Assembly (NCBI GenBank): GCA_045106555.1
Contig: JBGCET010000020.1
Location: 124,001 to 188,000 of the forward strand
Reading direction: 5' to 3'
Source of the DNA: JANQOZ01 sp045106555
Lineage (GTDB): Bacteria; Pseudomonadota; Gammaproteobacteria; Xanthomonadales; SZUA-38
DNA length: 64,000 nt
The position numbers and the translations under genes are program-made. The notes beneath the pieces were generated by a model. It was given only the letters and a program-made list of their open reading frames with translations, searched no databases and was not told the origin of the DNA. Shown here piece after piece: positions 16,675 through 24,134 of the stretch (position 1 is the stretch's first letter; each line of letters begins with the position of its first letter).

Positions 16675-17676
16675 TCAGGAGCAGGGCCCAGGCAATGGCG
16701 CCGGAAAGGTCAGCGGAGGAATCCAATCCAGGGCGATTGCCGGGCTATCAACGCCAAGTGTGAGGCCAAAAATAGCGAGTGCGGCGGTGATCGTAGCTCC
16801 GGCCAGGTCTCGAATGAAGCTGGTTCGGTGCTTCACTACCGCCCGTGCGCGTTGTTTCAGCGCAGGCTCAGGGCCAACAAAGGCCGCAGCGCACTGAGGG
16901 TGTTTGGCTGTCGATTGAATGAGCGCATGGACATAGCCTTTGCGGTGGCTGTTTTTCTCTTCCAACAACACTGCGCGATCGCAGGCGATTTCCTGATCGT
17001 CCCGGAAGCGACGTTCTGCCCAGCTCGTTAAAGGCACAAACCAAAATAGGCAGCGAATCAGCGCGCCTGCAAGGTTGCTCCACAGGTCACGCCGCCTGAA
17101 GTGGATCAGCTCGTGGCGGATCACCAGCACTGGCGCCGGTGACGTTTGAAAAAAACCGGTTGGCAACACTAACGTTGAGCGCAGCAAACCCAGCAGCAGT
17201 GGACCCGATATCGTTGGGGATTGTCGGCAGTTGATGACAGGGAAAACCTGCATTTGCTGACAGCAATGGGCCAGTTTTTTCTGGTCATCGCCAGACAGCG
17301 GAGCACTGTTGGCCATCAACGATCGATAATATCCAGCGTATTGCGACATCAATCGCAGCCCGAAAATGCCAACGCCTGCGACCCATGCTGCCAGCGCCAG
17401 GCATACGCAAAACTCGGGTAATGCTGTAATAGTGGCTGACAGGTCGAAGCCGGTTAGTTGAGGGACTCCCGCCTGATGCAAAACAGCCGCCGGCAATGTG
17501 GCCAGCGGTTCGGGTAGCATTGAGAGCGCCAGGCGAGCTGCGGGCACGGTCCAAATTAGGTAACCCCAGCGCACGTTAGACGCCGCCGCTACGGGTTTTC
17601 CAACGAGGCAGACGATGGCGATCAGTGTGCCCACGACCAGGGTAGTTTCGGTAAGCCAGACCAGCAGGTCAGTCAT
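16675..17676 (-). CDS. BlaR1-type M56 membrane metallopeptidase without sensor domain
   Basis: The 333-residue integral membrane protein has several N-terminal transmembrane helices. The M56 zinc site is HELIH in VIRHELIHFRRRDLW, and the downstream ligand region is DDQEIACDRAVL. One last hydrophobic segment sits near the C-terminus. BlaR1/MecR1 proteins cleave their BlaI-type repressor when a periplasmic sensor domain binds beta-lactam. Here the chain ends soon after the last helix, so there is no penicillin-binding sensor. The inducer must be something else or come through a partner. Its start overlaps the blaI-like gene by eight bases. Confidence 0.88.
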   Translation of the reverse strand: MTDLLVWLTETTLVVGTLIAIVCLVGKPVAAASNVRWGYLIWTVPAARLALSMLPEPLATLPAAVLHQAGVPQLTGFDLSATITALPEFCVCLALAAWVAGVGIFGLRLMSQYAGYYRSLMANSAPLSGDDQKKLAHCCQQMQVFPVINCRQSPTISGPLLLGLLRSTLVLPTGFFQTSPAPVLVIRHELIHFRRRDLWSNLAGALIRCLFWFVPLTSWAERRFRDDQEIACDRAVLLEEKNSHRKGYVHALIQSTAKHPQCAAAFVGPEPALKQRARAVVKHRTSFIRDLAGATITAALAIFGLTLGVDSPAIALDWIPPLTFPAPLPGPCS

Positions 17677-18037
17677 CGGACAGCTCCTTGAGGATGGCTT
17701 TCAGCTCGTTAATATCGTCCTTCGACAGGCTTTGCTCTTCTGCAAAATGGGCCACCAGCGGCGCCACACGACCGCCAAACAGCTGTGAGACCAGTTGGTT
17801 GGCGGCGGCCTGGCCGTAGTCTTCCCGGGCAATCAACGGTGAGTACTGTTTGCCAAGGCGGTCATCAACAAAGCTCAAAGCCTGTTTTTTCACCAGCCGA
17901 CTGATCAGCGTATTGACGGTCTTTCTGTGCCAGCCCGTTTGGGGTTCCAGAATTTCCGCAGCCTCTGCAGCGGTGAGTGGCGAGCTATTCCACAACACTC
18001 CCATTACCTGCATTTCGGCGTCGCTGATCTTGATCAT
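17669..18037 (-). CDS. BlaI/MecI/CopY-family repressor
   Basis: The 122-residue winged-helix repressor opens with the family pattern ISDAEMQVMGVLWNSSPLTAAE. The recognition helix region is TGWHRKTVNTLISRLVKKQAL, with a dimerisation tail (EEQSLSKDDINELKAILKEL). It is translationally coupled to the M56 peptidase, whose protease would inactivate it. Two BlaI-type boxes lie immediately upstream of the ATG and predict autorepression of this operon. Confidence 0.92.
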   Translation of the reverse strand: MIKISDAEMQVMGVLWNSSPLTAAEAAEILEPQTGWHRKTVNTLISRLVKKQALSFVDDRLGKQYSPLIAREDYGQAAANQLVSQLFGGRVAPLVAHFAEEQSLSKDDINELKAILKELSDD

Positions 18038-18050
18038 GGCAACCTCTTTG

Positions 18051-18086
18051 ATTACAAGTGTAGTCTATAAGACCACAAGTGTAGTC
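18051..18086. promoter_or_regulatory. Two BlaI-type operator boxes
   Basis: TACAAGTGTA (18053-18062) and CACAAGTGTA (18074-18083) sit 21 bases apart, two helical turns, just upstream of the repressor gene. They match the TACA-NN-TGTA core known for BlaI/MecI operators. Each is followed by GTC, so the flanks are also repeated. Autoregulation is inferred. Confidence 0.75.
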
Positions 18087-18142
18087 ATTCTGTCAAAGTG
18101 AAATTTGACGTGAGCAGAAAGTGACGTTGGCGCAAGGACAGC

Positions 18143-18162
18143 AAAAAATGTATCCGGATACA
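18143..18162 (-). terminator. Palindrome plus T tract after the TRAP permease gene
   Basis: Read on the minus strand, the 14-base perfect palindrome TGTATCCGGATACA is followed by six T residues, 22 bases after the large-permease stop codon. A hairpin with a five-base stem and CCGG loop would be short, so this is either a weak terminator or a protein-binding palindrome upstream of the blaI-like gene. Confidence 0.4.
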
Positions 18163-18184
18163 GCGATCGGGAAAGCAACAACAG

Positions 18185-19558
18185 CTAGCCGTAAATTTGC
18201 TCCGGCAGCCAGGTGACCAGTGAAGGAACAGCCGCGATTAACCCAAGCAGCAATATTTGAATCGCGATGAAGGGCAGCACTCCGCGGTAAATGTCGCCGG
18301 TGGTCACGGAATCGGCTGCTACGCCGCGCAAGTAGAACAAGGCAAATCCAAACGGTGGGGTAAGGAAGGAGGTTTGCAGGTTCACTGCGATCAAAATGCC
18401 CAGCCAGATCGGATCGATACCCATGGTCAGCAACACCGGCCCAATGATGGGTACCACCACAAAAATAATCTCAATAAAATCGAGCACAAAACCCAGCACG
18501 AACATAATCGCCATCACCACCAGCAGCGCGCCAACGGCACCGCCGGGCAAACCCGTCAGCAAATTGTGCACGGCATCATCGCCGCCAAAGCCCCTAAATA
18601 CCAACGAAAATACGCCAGCGCCAATCAGGATCGCAAACACCATGGCGCTGACTTTCAGCGTGCCCTGCATCGTCTCGTTCAGGGAAGCCAGGCCGTACTC
18701 TCTTCGCAGCAAGGCCAGAATCAGGGCGCCAACTGCGCCCACGGCCGCCGCTTCCGTTGGGGTGGCAATACCCCCCAGAATGGAGCCCAGCACGGCAACA
18801 ATCAGCAGCGAGGGTGGAAGCAGTGCCCCCAATAGTTTGCCGATGGCTGGTACTTCCTGGTCGCGATCACTGGCTCGGGGCGCGCGGTCGGGGCGGCGCC
18901 AGGCAACCCACACCACGTAGAGCATATAACCACCCACCAGCAGTATTCCGGGCACCAGGGCACCCGCAAACAGCTCGCCAACGGAAACGGTTTCCGGAGA
19001 GAAGATGCCCTGGTTTCGCTGCGCCTGCTGGTAGGCGTTGGAAATAACATCGCCCAGCAACACCAGCACTATGGAGGGCGGAATAATCTGACCCAGCGTT
19101 CCGGCGGCGCAGATGCTGCCGGTGGCCAGCTTCGGGTCATAGCCTGCCTTGAGCATGCTGGGCAAGGACATCAGGCCCATCGTGACCACCGTGGCACCAA
19201 CGATGCCGGTGCTAGCCGCCATCAGCATACCCACCAGCAATACGGCGATGCCAAGGCCGCCGCTGAGTCGGTGCAACAATCCCGCCATGGCGCCAAGCAG
19301 ATCTTCTGCCAGCTTTGACCGTTCCAGCACGATACCCATGAACACAAACAAGGGCACCGCCAGCAGCGTTTCGTTGCCCATGATGCCAAACACCCGGTTG
19401 GGGATGGCGTTAAGAAACGCGGGGTCAAAGGCTCCCGCTAACGTGCCAATGCCGGCAAAAAGCAAGGAAACGCCGGCCAGGGTAAACGCCACTGGGAAAC
19501 CGGCCATCAGTACCAGGCAAACGCAGGCAAACAGCAGCAATGCAGCTAAACCATCCAC
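18185..19558 (-). CDS. dctM: TRAP transporter large permease (DctM)
   Basis: The 457-residue protein has about 11-12 transmembrane segments and DctM signatures such as GFPVAFTLAGVSLLFAG, NRVFGIMGNETLLAVPLFVFMG, GTLGQIIPPSIVLVLLGDV and NLQTSFLTPPFGFALFYLRG. It is the Na+-coupled membrane subunit of a TRAP uptake system. The GTG start at 19558 comes directly after the dctQ stop codon; an upstream start would overlap dctQ by 32 bases. No DctP binding-protein gene is adjacent, so the substrate cannot be guessed. Confidence 0.93.
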   Translation of the reverse strand: MDGLAALLLFACVCLVLMAGFPVAFTLAGVSLLFAGIGTLAGAFDPAFLNAIPNRVFGIMGNETLLAVPLFVFMGIVLERSKLAEDLLGAMAGLLHRLSGGLGIAVLLVGMLMAASTGIVGATVVTMGLMSLPSMLKAGYDPKLATGSICAAGTLGQIIPPSIVLVLLGDVISNAYQQAQRNQGIFSPETVSVGELFAGALVPGILLVGGYMLYVVWVAWRRPDRAPRASDRDQEVPAIGKLLGALLPPSLLIVAVLGSILGGIATPTEAAAVGAVGALILALLRREYGLASLNETMQGTLKVSAMVFAILIGAGVFSLVFRGFGGDDAVHNLLTGLPGGAVGALLVVMAIMFVLGFVLDFIEIIFVVVPIIGPVLLTMGIDPIWLGILIAVNLQTSFLTPPFGFALFYLRGVAADSVTTGDIYRGVLPFIAIQILLLGLIAAVPSLVTWLPEQIYG

Positions 19559-19559
19559 G

Positions 19560-20069
19560 TTAGGAGTTGACGTCCTGGCGCAAGCCAACAACGCTGCGCA
19601 GCGCCAACGCGAGTCCCTGAATTATCAGAAGGCCCATGGCTACCGGGATCAACGTTTTCAGCAAATACACGAAAGGCAGGCCGCCGGCCTCCCGCGAGGC
19701 CTCACCTAAGCCTTGGTTGGCGGCCCAAGATGCCGCCACATAATCTAGCGATGAAAAGAGAATGAAGCCGCAGGTAGGCCACAATAGAAAAACGACACCC
19801 AGCAGATTAACCCAATGCTTGCGGCGTACTGAGGCGGGTCGGTAGAAGATGTCGACGCGGACGTGCTCATCATGTTTGAGGGTGTAACTGGCGCCCAGCA
19901 TGAAAACCATGGCATGCAGATAGAGCACCGCTTCCTGCACAGCCACCGAACCCCAATCAAAGCCGTATCGAGCCACCACCACGGCGCAAGTTGTCAGCAC
20001 CATCGCCAGGGTGAACCAGGCGACAATTTTTCCTGACCATTCTGCGATGGCTTCCAGGCGATCGATCAA
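19560..20069 (-). CDS. dctQ: TRAP transporter small permease (DctQ)
   Basis: The 169-residue protein has four transmembrane helices and the family pattern VAVQEAVLYLHAMVFMLGASYTLKHDEHVRVDIFY. DctQ forms a complex with DctM. The gene directly precedes dctM. Upstream lies the unrelated DUF2782 gene 29 bases away, so dctQ either shares its promoter or has a promoter inside that gene. Confidence 0.92.
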   Translation of the reverse strand: MIDRLEAIAEWSGKIVAWFTLAMVLTTCAVVVARYGFDWGSVAVQEAVLYLHAMVFMLGASYTLKHDEHVRVDIFYRPASVRRKHWVNLLGVVFLLWPTCGFILFSSLDYVAASWAANQGLGEASREAGGLPFVYLLKTLIPVAMGLLIIQGLALALRSVVGLRQDVNS

Positions 20070-20098
20070 TGTGCAGGCCCGCTATACGACGCAGGCTT

Positions 20099-20545
20099 TC
20101 ACTCCCATTCCAGCAGTTTCCAGTGCACCGGTTTAATACCATTGTCGGATTCAAAATCCCGAGTTTCCATTTCACCGTCACCGTCAGCGTCTATCAAATA
20201 GTATGGCGGGCCAATTTTTGGGGTCACCTTAACCATGTAAATAGCGCCGTTATTGGAGTACTCCTCAATAATTCGGCCTTCATCATCGGTGGTGATTCTT
20301 ACCGATGGGACCAGTTCCTGACTGGTGCGCGCCTTGGGCGGGAGCGGGACATCGCCGATTACGGGCTCGTCCGGATCGGGTTTAGGTGCGGTTTTTAGAT
20401 TGGGTAGCGGCGGCGGCGGCGCGTCTTCCAGCACAGGGCGCTGCTCAGAGGACGTGCGAGCTTCCTGAGCCTGGGGAGCGCTTGCAGCAAGCACCATGGC
20501 TATTGCGCTAATCAACAGGGGCATCGTTTTCATCACATTCACCAT
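20099..20545 (-). CDS. DUF2782 exported protein
   Basis: The 148-residue protein has a signal peptide (LLISAIAMVLAASAPQAQ), a Pro-rich stretch (LEDAPPPPLPNLK) and a conserved C-terminal part. That part includes VRITTDDEGRIIEEYSNNGAIYMVKVTPKIGPPYYLIDADGDGEMETR, here split as VRITTDDEGRIIEEYSNNG then YMVKVTPKIGPPYYLIDADG. This is the DUF2782 pattern, and in many gammaproteobacteria the gene sits divergently beside polA, as here. Function unknown. The ATG at 20533 is an alternative start. Confidence 0.88.
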   Translation of the reverse strand: MVNVMKTMPLLISAIAMVLAASAPQAQEARTSSEQRPVLEDAPPPPLPNLKTAPKPDPDEPVIGDVPLPPKARTSQELVPSVRITTDDEGRIIEEYSNNGAIYMVKVTPKIGPPYYLIDADGDGEMETRDFESDNGIKPVHWKLLEWE

Positions 20546-20628
20546 TCGCGTGTACTGAGCAGGTCCCTCATAATGTGACGGCTACGCCCTTTCAATTCAA
20601 CTTATATTGTCCTGCAGAGGCTGATTTC

Positions 20629-23316
20629 ATGTCTGGCAACCCCACTCTATACCTTATCGACGGATCGTCTTATCTGTTCAGGGCCTTCCACGCACTGCCG
20701 CCGTTGACCAACAGTAAGAAAGAGCCTACCGGCGCGCTTTACGGCGTGGCTAACATGTTGCGAGCGTGGGTGAATGAACATCACCCGGAAAAACTGGGAG
20801 TGGTGTTTGATGCTCCTGGGCCAACGTTTCGCAATGAAATGTATGACCAGTACAAGGCCAATCGCCCGCCGATGCCGGACGATCTGCGGGTGCAGATCGA
20901 GCCGCTGAAGCGAATGATCAAGGCCATGGGTTGGCCGTTAATAGAAGTCTCAGGGGTGGAAGCGGACGACGTCATTGGCACCATGGCGCGGGCGGCGGCC
21001 GCAAAGGGACAGCCCGTTTTGATCTCTACCGGCGATAAAGACCTGGCACAGCTAGTGGATGAACACGTCACGCTGGTGAACACCATGAGCAACACTGTGT
21101 TGGATCCTGAAGGGGTGAAAACCAAGTTTGGGGTAGGGCCAGAATTGATCATCGATTATCTCGCGCTGGTGGGTGACAAAGTGGACAACGTCCCCGGGGT
21201 GCACAAATGCGGCCCTAAAACGGCCACCAAGTGGCTGGATGCCTATTCGAGCCTGGATGGCGTTATGGCGGCCGCGGATGACATTGGCGGAAAAATTGGT
21301 GAATACCTGCGCGAAGCGCTGCCTTCATTACCTCTGTCCAAAGATCTGGTGACAATCAAAACGGACGTCGAGCTAGACGTGACCGAGGAGAGTTTGAGTC
21401 TGGGCTCGCCCGACGTCGAAACGCTGCGGGAGATTTACACCCGATTTGAATTTAATCGCTGGTTAACCGATCTGGATGAAGAGGACCCGGTGACCGAAAA
21501 CCATACCACCGATACTGAAATCGTTAGGGACGTAGACACCCTGGCCCAGTGGATTGAAGGTTGCCAGAAGGCAGGCACCTACGCGCTGGATTGTGAGACA
21601 ACCGGTCTTGACCCAATGGCGGCGGATTTGGTGGGGATTAGTCTTTCTTATGAGGCAGGCAAGGCGGCCTACGTGCCGATTGCTCACACCGGTAGCGATG
21701 CTGGCCAGCAGCTTTCGGTGGCGGAGGTTATCGATGCCCTCAGACCTTTGGTTAACGACGAAAGCTGCGCCCTGGTGGGGCAGCATTTTAAATACGACGC
21801 GCTGGTGCTTAGACGCCACGGCCTGACGATTTCGGGCTGGCAGTTCGACACGATGCTGGAATCTTACGTGGTGAACGCAGGCGGCGGCCGGCACAACATG
21901 GACGCCCTTGCCGAGCGCTATCTGGCACGGCGCACGGTGCATTTTGAAGACGTAGCCGGCAAAGGCGCAAAACAGATTACCTTCGATCAGGTGCCGGTGG
22001 ATGACGCCGCTAACTATGCCGGTGAGGATGCTGACGTCACCCTGCAGCTACACCAAACGCTGTGGCCTCAGCTGGAAGCTGCGCCTGCGTTGAAAAAGGT
22101 CTTTGAAGAGATCGAGATGCCGCTGGCGCCGGTGCTCGCGCGAATCGAAAGCAAAGGCGTGCTGGTGGACGAGTCTATGCTGGCCGGGCTCAGCCAGGAA
22201 TTTGCTGAGCGAATGCATGCGCTGGAGCAATCTGCGTATAAAGAGGTTGGGCGTAAATTCAATTTATCCTCGCCCAAGCAGCTGCAGCAGATCTTATTTG
22301 AAGAGCTGGAGTTGCCCGTTTTACGCAAGACGCCTAAGGGTCAGCCTTCCACTAACGAAGAGGTGTTGGAGCAGTTAGCGCGGGACTACCCGCTGCCGAA
22401 AATGGTGATGGAGCATCGCCAGCTGTCAAAGCTGAAGTCTACCTACACCGATAGCCTGCCCCATCAGATCAATCGTGAAACTGGCCGCATACATACCTCC
22501 TATCACCAGGCGGTAGCAGCCACGGGACGTCTTTCCTCCAATGACCCTAATCTGCAGAATATACCCATCCGAAGCCCGGAAGGGCGGCGCATCCGGGAGG
22601 CCTTTATTGCGCCCGAAGGACGCATATTGATGGCGGCGGATTACTCCCAGATTGAGCTGCGCATCATGGCTCATCTGTCTGGCGACGACGGTTTGCTTAC
22701 CGCATTCAAAGAGGACAAAGACGTGCATGCCGCAACTGCAGCTGAGGTGTTTGGCGGCGACGCCGATACCATCGACCCAGACAAACGACGGGCTGCCAAG
22801 GCGATCAATTTCGGCCTGATTTATGGCATGTCCGCCTTCGGGCTGAGTCGCCAACTGGGCGTAGGGCGCAAAGAAGCCCAGGAATACATCGACGTGTACT
22901 TTGCTCGCTACCCTGGGGTTAAGGGCTACATGGAAGAAACCCGGGAAAAGGCCCATGACGCCGGATACGTGGAAACCCTGTTTGGCCGGCGGCTAAATTT
23001 ACCGGAGATAAACTCGCGCAATTACCAGCGACGCCAGGCGGCCGAGCGGGCGGCGATCAATGCCCCTATGCAGGGCACTGCGGCGGACATCATCAAGCGC
23101 GCCATGTTAACGGTTGACGAGTGGTTGAGCGGCCCGATGGGGGAAAAGGCCGCGGTGCTCATGCAGGTCCACGATGAACTGGTGTTGGAGGTGGATGAAG
23201 AGGCGCTGGAAGAAGTGCAGGCCGGGGTGGTGGAGCGGATGTCAGATGCGGCATCACTGAGCGTGCCGCTGCTGGTGGAAGCCGGTAAAGGTCACAACTG
23301 GAACGACGCCCACTAA
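20629..23316 (+). CDS. polA: DNA polymerase I
   Basis: The 895-residue protein has the 5' nuclease domain (YLIDGSSYLFRAFHALPPL at the start, GVEADDVIGT), a 3'-5' exonuclease domain and a family A polymerase domain. Polymerase motif A is AADYSQIELRIMAHLS, the O-helix is RRAAKAINFGLIYGMS and motif C is QVHDELVLEV. Exonuclease residues are in DCETTGLDP and YAGEDAD, so proofreading is probably intact. Exo II reads GQHFKYD, with His where E. coli has Asn. I chose ATG 20629, preceded by AGAGG, over 20575. Repair and Okazaki-fragment processing are the family roles. Confidence 0.97.
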   Translation: MSGNPTLYLIDGSSYLFRAFHALPPLTNSKKEPTGALYGVANMLRAWVNEHHPEKLGVVFDAPGPTFRNEMYDQYKANRPPMPDDLRVQIEPLKRMIKAMGWPLIEVSGVEADDVIGTMARAAAAKGQPVLISTGDKDLAQLVDEHVTLVNTMSNTVLDPEGVKTKFGVGPELIIDYLALVGDKVDNVPGVHKCGPKTATKWLDAYSSLDGVMAAADDIGGKIGEYLREALPSLPLSKDLVTIKTDVELDVTEESLSLGSPDVETLREIYTRFEFNRWLTDLDEEDPVTENHTTDTEIVRDVDTLAQWIEGCQKAGTYALDCETTGLDPMAADLVGISLSYEAGKAAYVPIAHTGSDAGQQLSVAEVIDALRPLVNDESCALVGQHFKYDALVLRRHGLTISGWQFDTMLESYVVNAGGGRHNMDALAERYLARRTVHFEDVAGKGAKQITFDQVPVDDAANYAGEDADVTLQLHQTLWPQLEAAPALKKVFEEIEMPLAPVLARIESKGVLVDESMLAGLSQEFAERMHALEQSAYKEVGRKFNLSSPKQLQQILFEELELPVLRKTPKGQPSTNEEVLEQLARDYPLPKMVMEHRQLSKLKSTYTDSLPHQINRETGRIHTSYHQAVAATGRLSSNDPNLQNIPIRSPEGRRIREAFIAPEGRILMAADYSQIELRIMAHLSGDDGLLTAFKEDKDVHAATAAEVFGGDADTIDPDKRRAAKAINFGLIYGMSAFGLSRQLGVGRKEAQEYIDVYFARYPGVKGYMEETREKAHDAGYVETLFGRRLNLPEINSRNYQRRQAAERAAINAPMQGTAADIIKRAMLTVDEWLSGPMGEKAAVLMQVHDELVLEVDEEALEEVQAGVVERMSDAASLSVPLLVEAGKGHNWNDAH

Positions 23317-23323
23317 ATGTCTG

Positions 23324-23379
23324 TGACTCTGGCTCAATGACTCTGGCTCAATGACCCTGGCTCAATGACTCTGGAGCTT
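23324..23379 (+). repeat. Four 14-bp tandem repeats forming overlapping mini-ORFs
   Basis: The unit TGACTCTGGCTCAA is repeated at 23324, 23338, 23352 (one change) and 23366 (3' half diverged). Each copy creates an ATGA start/stop overlap. Reading gives MSVTLAQ (start 23317, directly after the polA stop), then MTLAQ (23337), MTLAQ (23351) and finally the TSUP protein (23365). Ribosomes could pass from polA through the chain by termination-reinitiation. Confidence 0.8.
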
Positions 23380-24129
23380 TGGCAATACGCCCTCCTCAGC
23401 GCCATTGGTGTGCTGGCAGGCTGGATGAACGTGATGGCGGGCGGTGGGTCGCTGCTGACCATTCCCGCGATGCTGTTCATGGGCATTTCGGGACCGGTGG
23501 CCAACGGCACTAACCGTATTGCCATTGCGGCGCAAAATATTGTTGCCAGCATTACGTTTTTCCGTTCTGGGTTCAGCGACCTGAAACTCAGCTTGTCGTT
23601 AGCGGCCGCCGCGTCGATTGGCGCTGCCGCCGGGGCCTCGTTGGGGACCCAGCTAGATGGCGTTTGGTTTAACCGGATGCTGGCCCTTGTGATGGTGGCG
23701 GTGATGGTATTGATGGCTACCGGCGGAGACAAAGCGTCAGGTCAGAGCGCCGATCCGAACCGGAAAATCTCTAGCGCCCGGCTGTGGGCTGGCCACGCCT
23801 GCATGGTGGGGGCCGGCGCCTGGGGTGGATTTATTCAGATTGGTGTGGGCTTCATTCTGATGCCGATTCTGCACCGAGTGCTGGGCCTGGACCTGGTGCG
23901 CACCAACGCCCACAAGGTGCTGATTGTGCTGATTTACACCGTCGTAGCGCTGGCGGTATTCGCCCGCAACGTTGAACTGCTGTGGAGCGCAGGCCTTGCG
24001 TTGGCCCTGGGCAACGCGGTGGGCGGCTGGTTGGGGGCTCGCACCAGTATTGACCACGGAGAGGTCTGGATTCGCCGCGCGCTTTACGTGGGCCTCAGCG
24101 CGCTCGTCATTAAACTGATGTTCTTTTGA
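23365..24129 (+). CDS. TSUP (TauE/SafE) family membrane permease
   Basis: The 254-residue protein has about eight transmembrane helices and the TSUP pattern GVLAGWMNVMAGGGSLLTIP and GPVANGTNRIAIAAQN, repeated in weaker form in the second half (GAGAWGGFIQIGVGFILMP). TSUP proteins export sulfite, sulfoacetate or related anions; the substrate is unknown here. It starts 48 bases after polA within the 14-bp repeat. No Shine-Dalgarno precedes it, so expression may depend on coupling through the repeats. Confidence 0.9.
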   Translation: MTLELWQYALLSAIGVLAGWMNVMAGGGSLLTIPAMLFMGISGPVANGTNRIAIAAQNIVASITFFRSGFSDLKLSLSLAAAASIGAAAGASLGTQLDGVWFNRMLALVMVAVMVLMATGGDKASGQSADPNRKISSARLWAGHACMVGAGAWGGFIQIGVGFILMPILHRVLGLDLVRTNAHKVLIVLIYTVVALAVFARNVELLWSAGLALALGNAVGGWLGARTSIDHGEVWIRRALYVGLSALVIKLMFF

Positions 24130-24134
24130 TTCGC

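Noticed and set aside
18143..18162. Third BlaI operator
   Set aside because: The palindrome TGTATCCGGATACA lacks the ACA-AG-TGT core of the two real boxes and is followed by a T tract on the minus strand, so a terminator is likelier.
23324..23379. CRISPR-like array
   Set aside because: The repeats are contiguous 14-mers without spacers and no cas gene is present.
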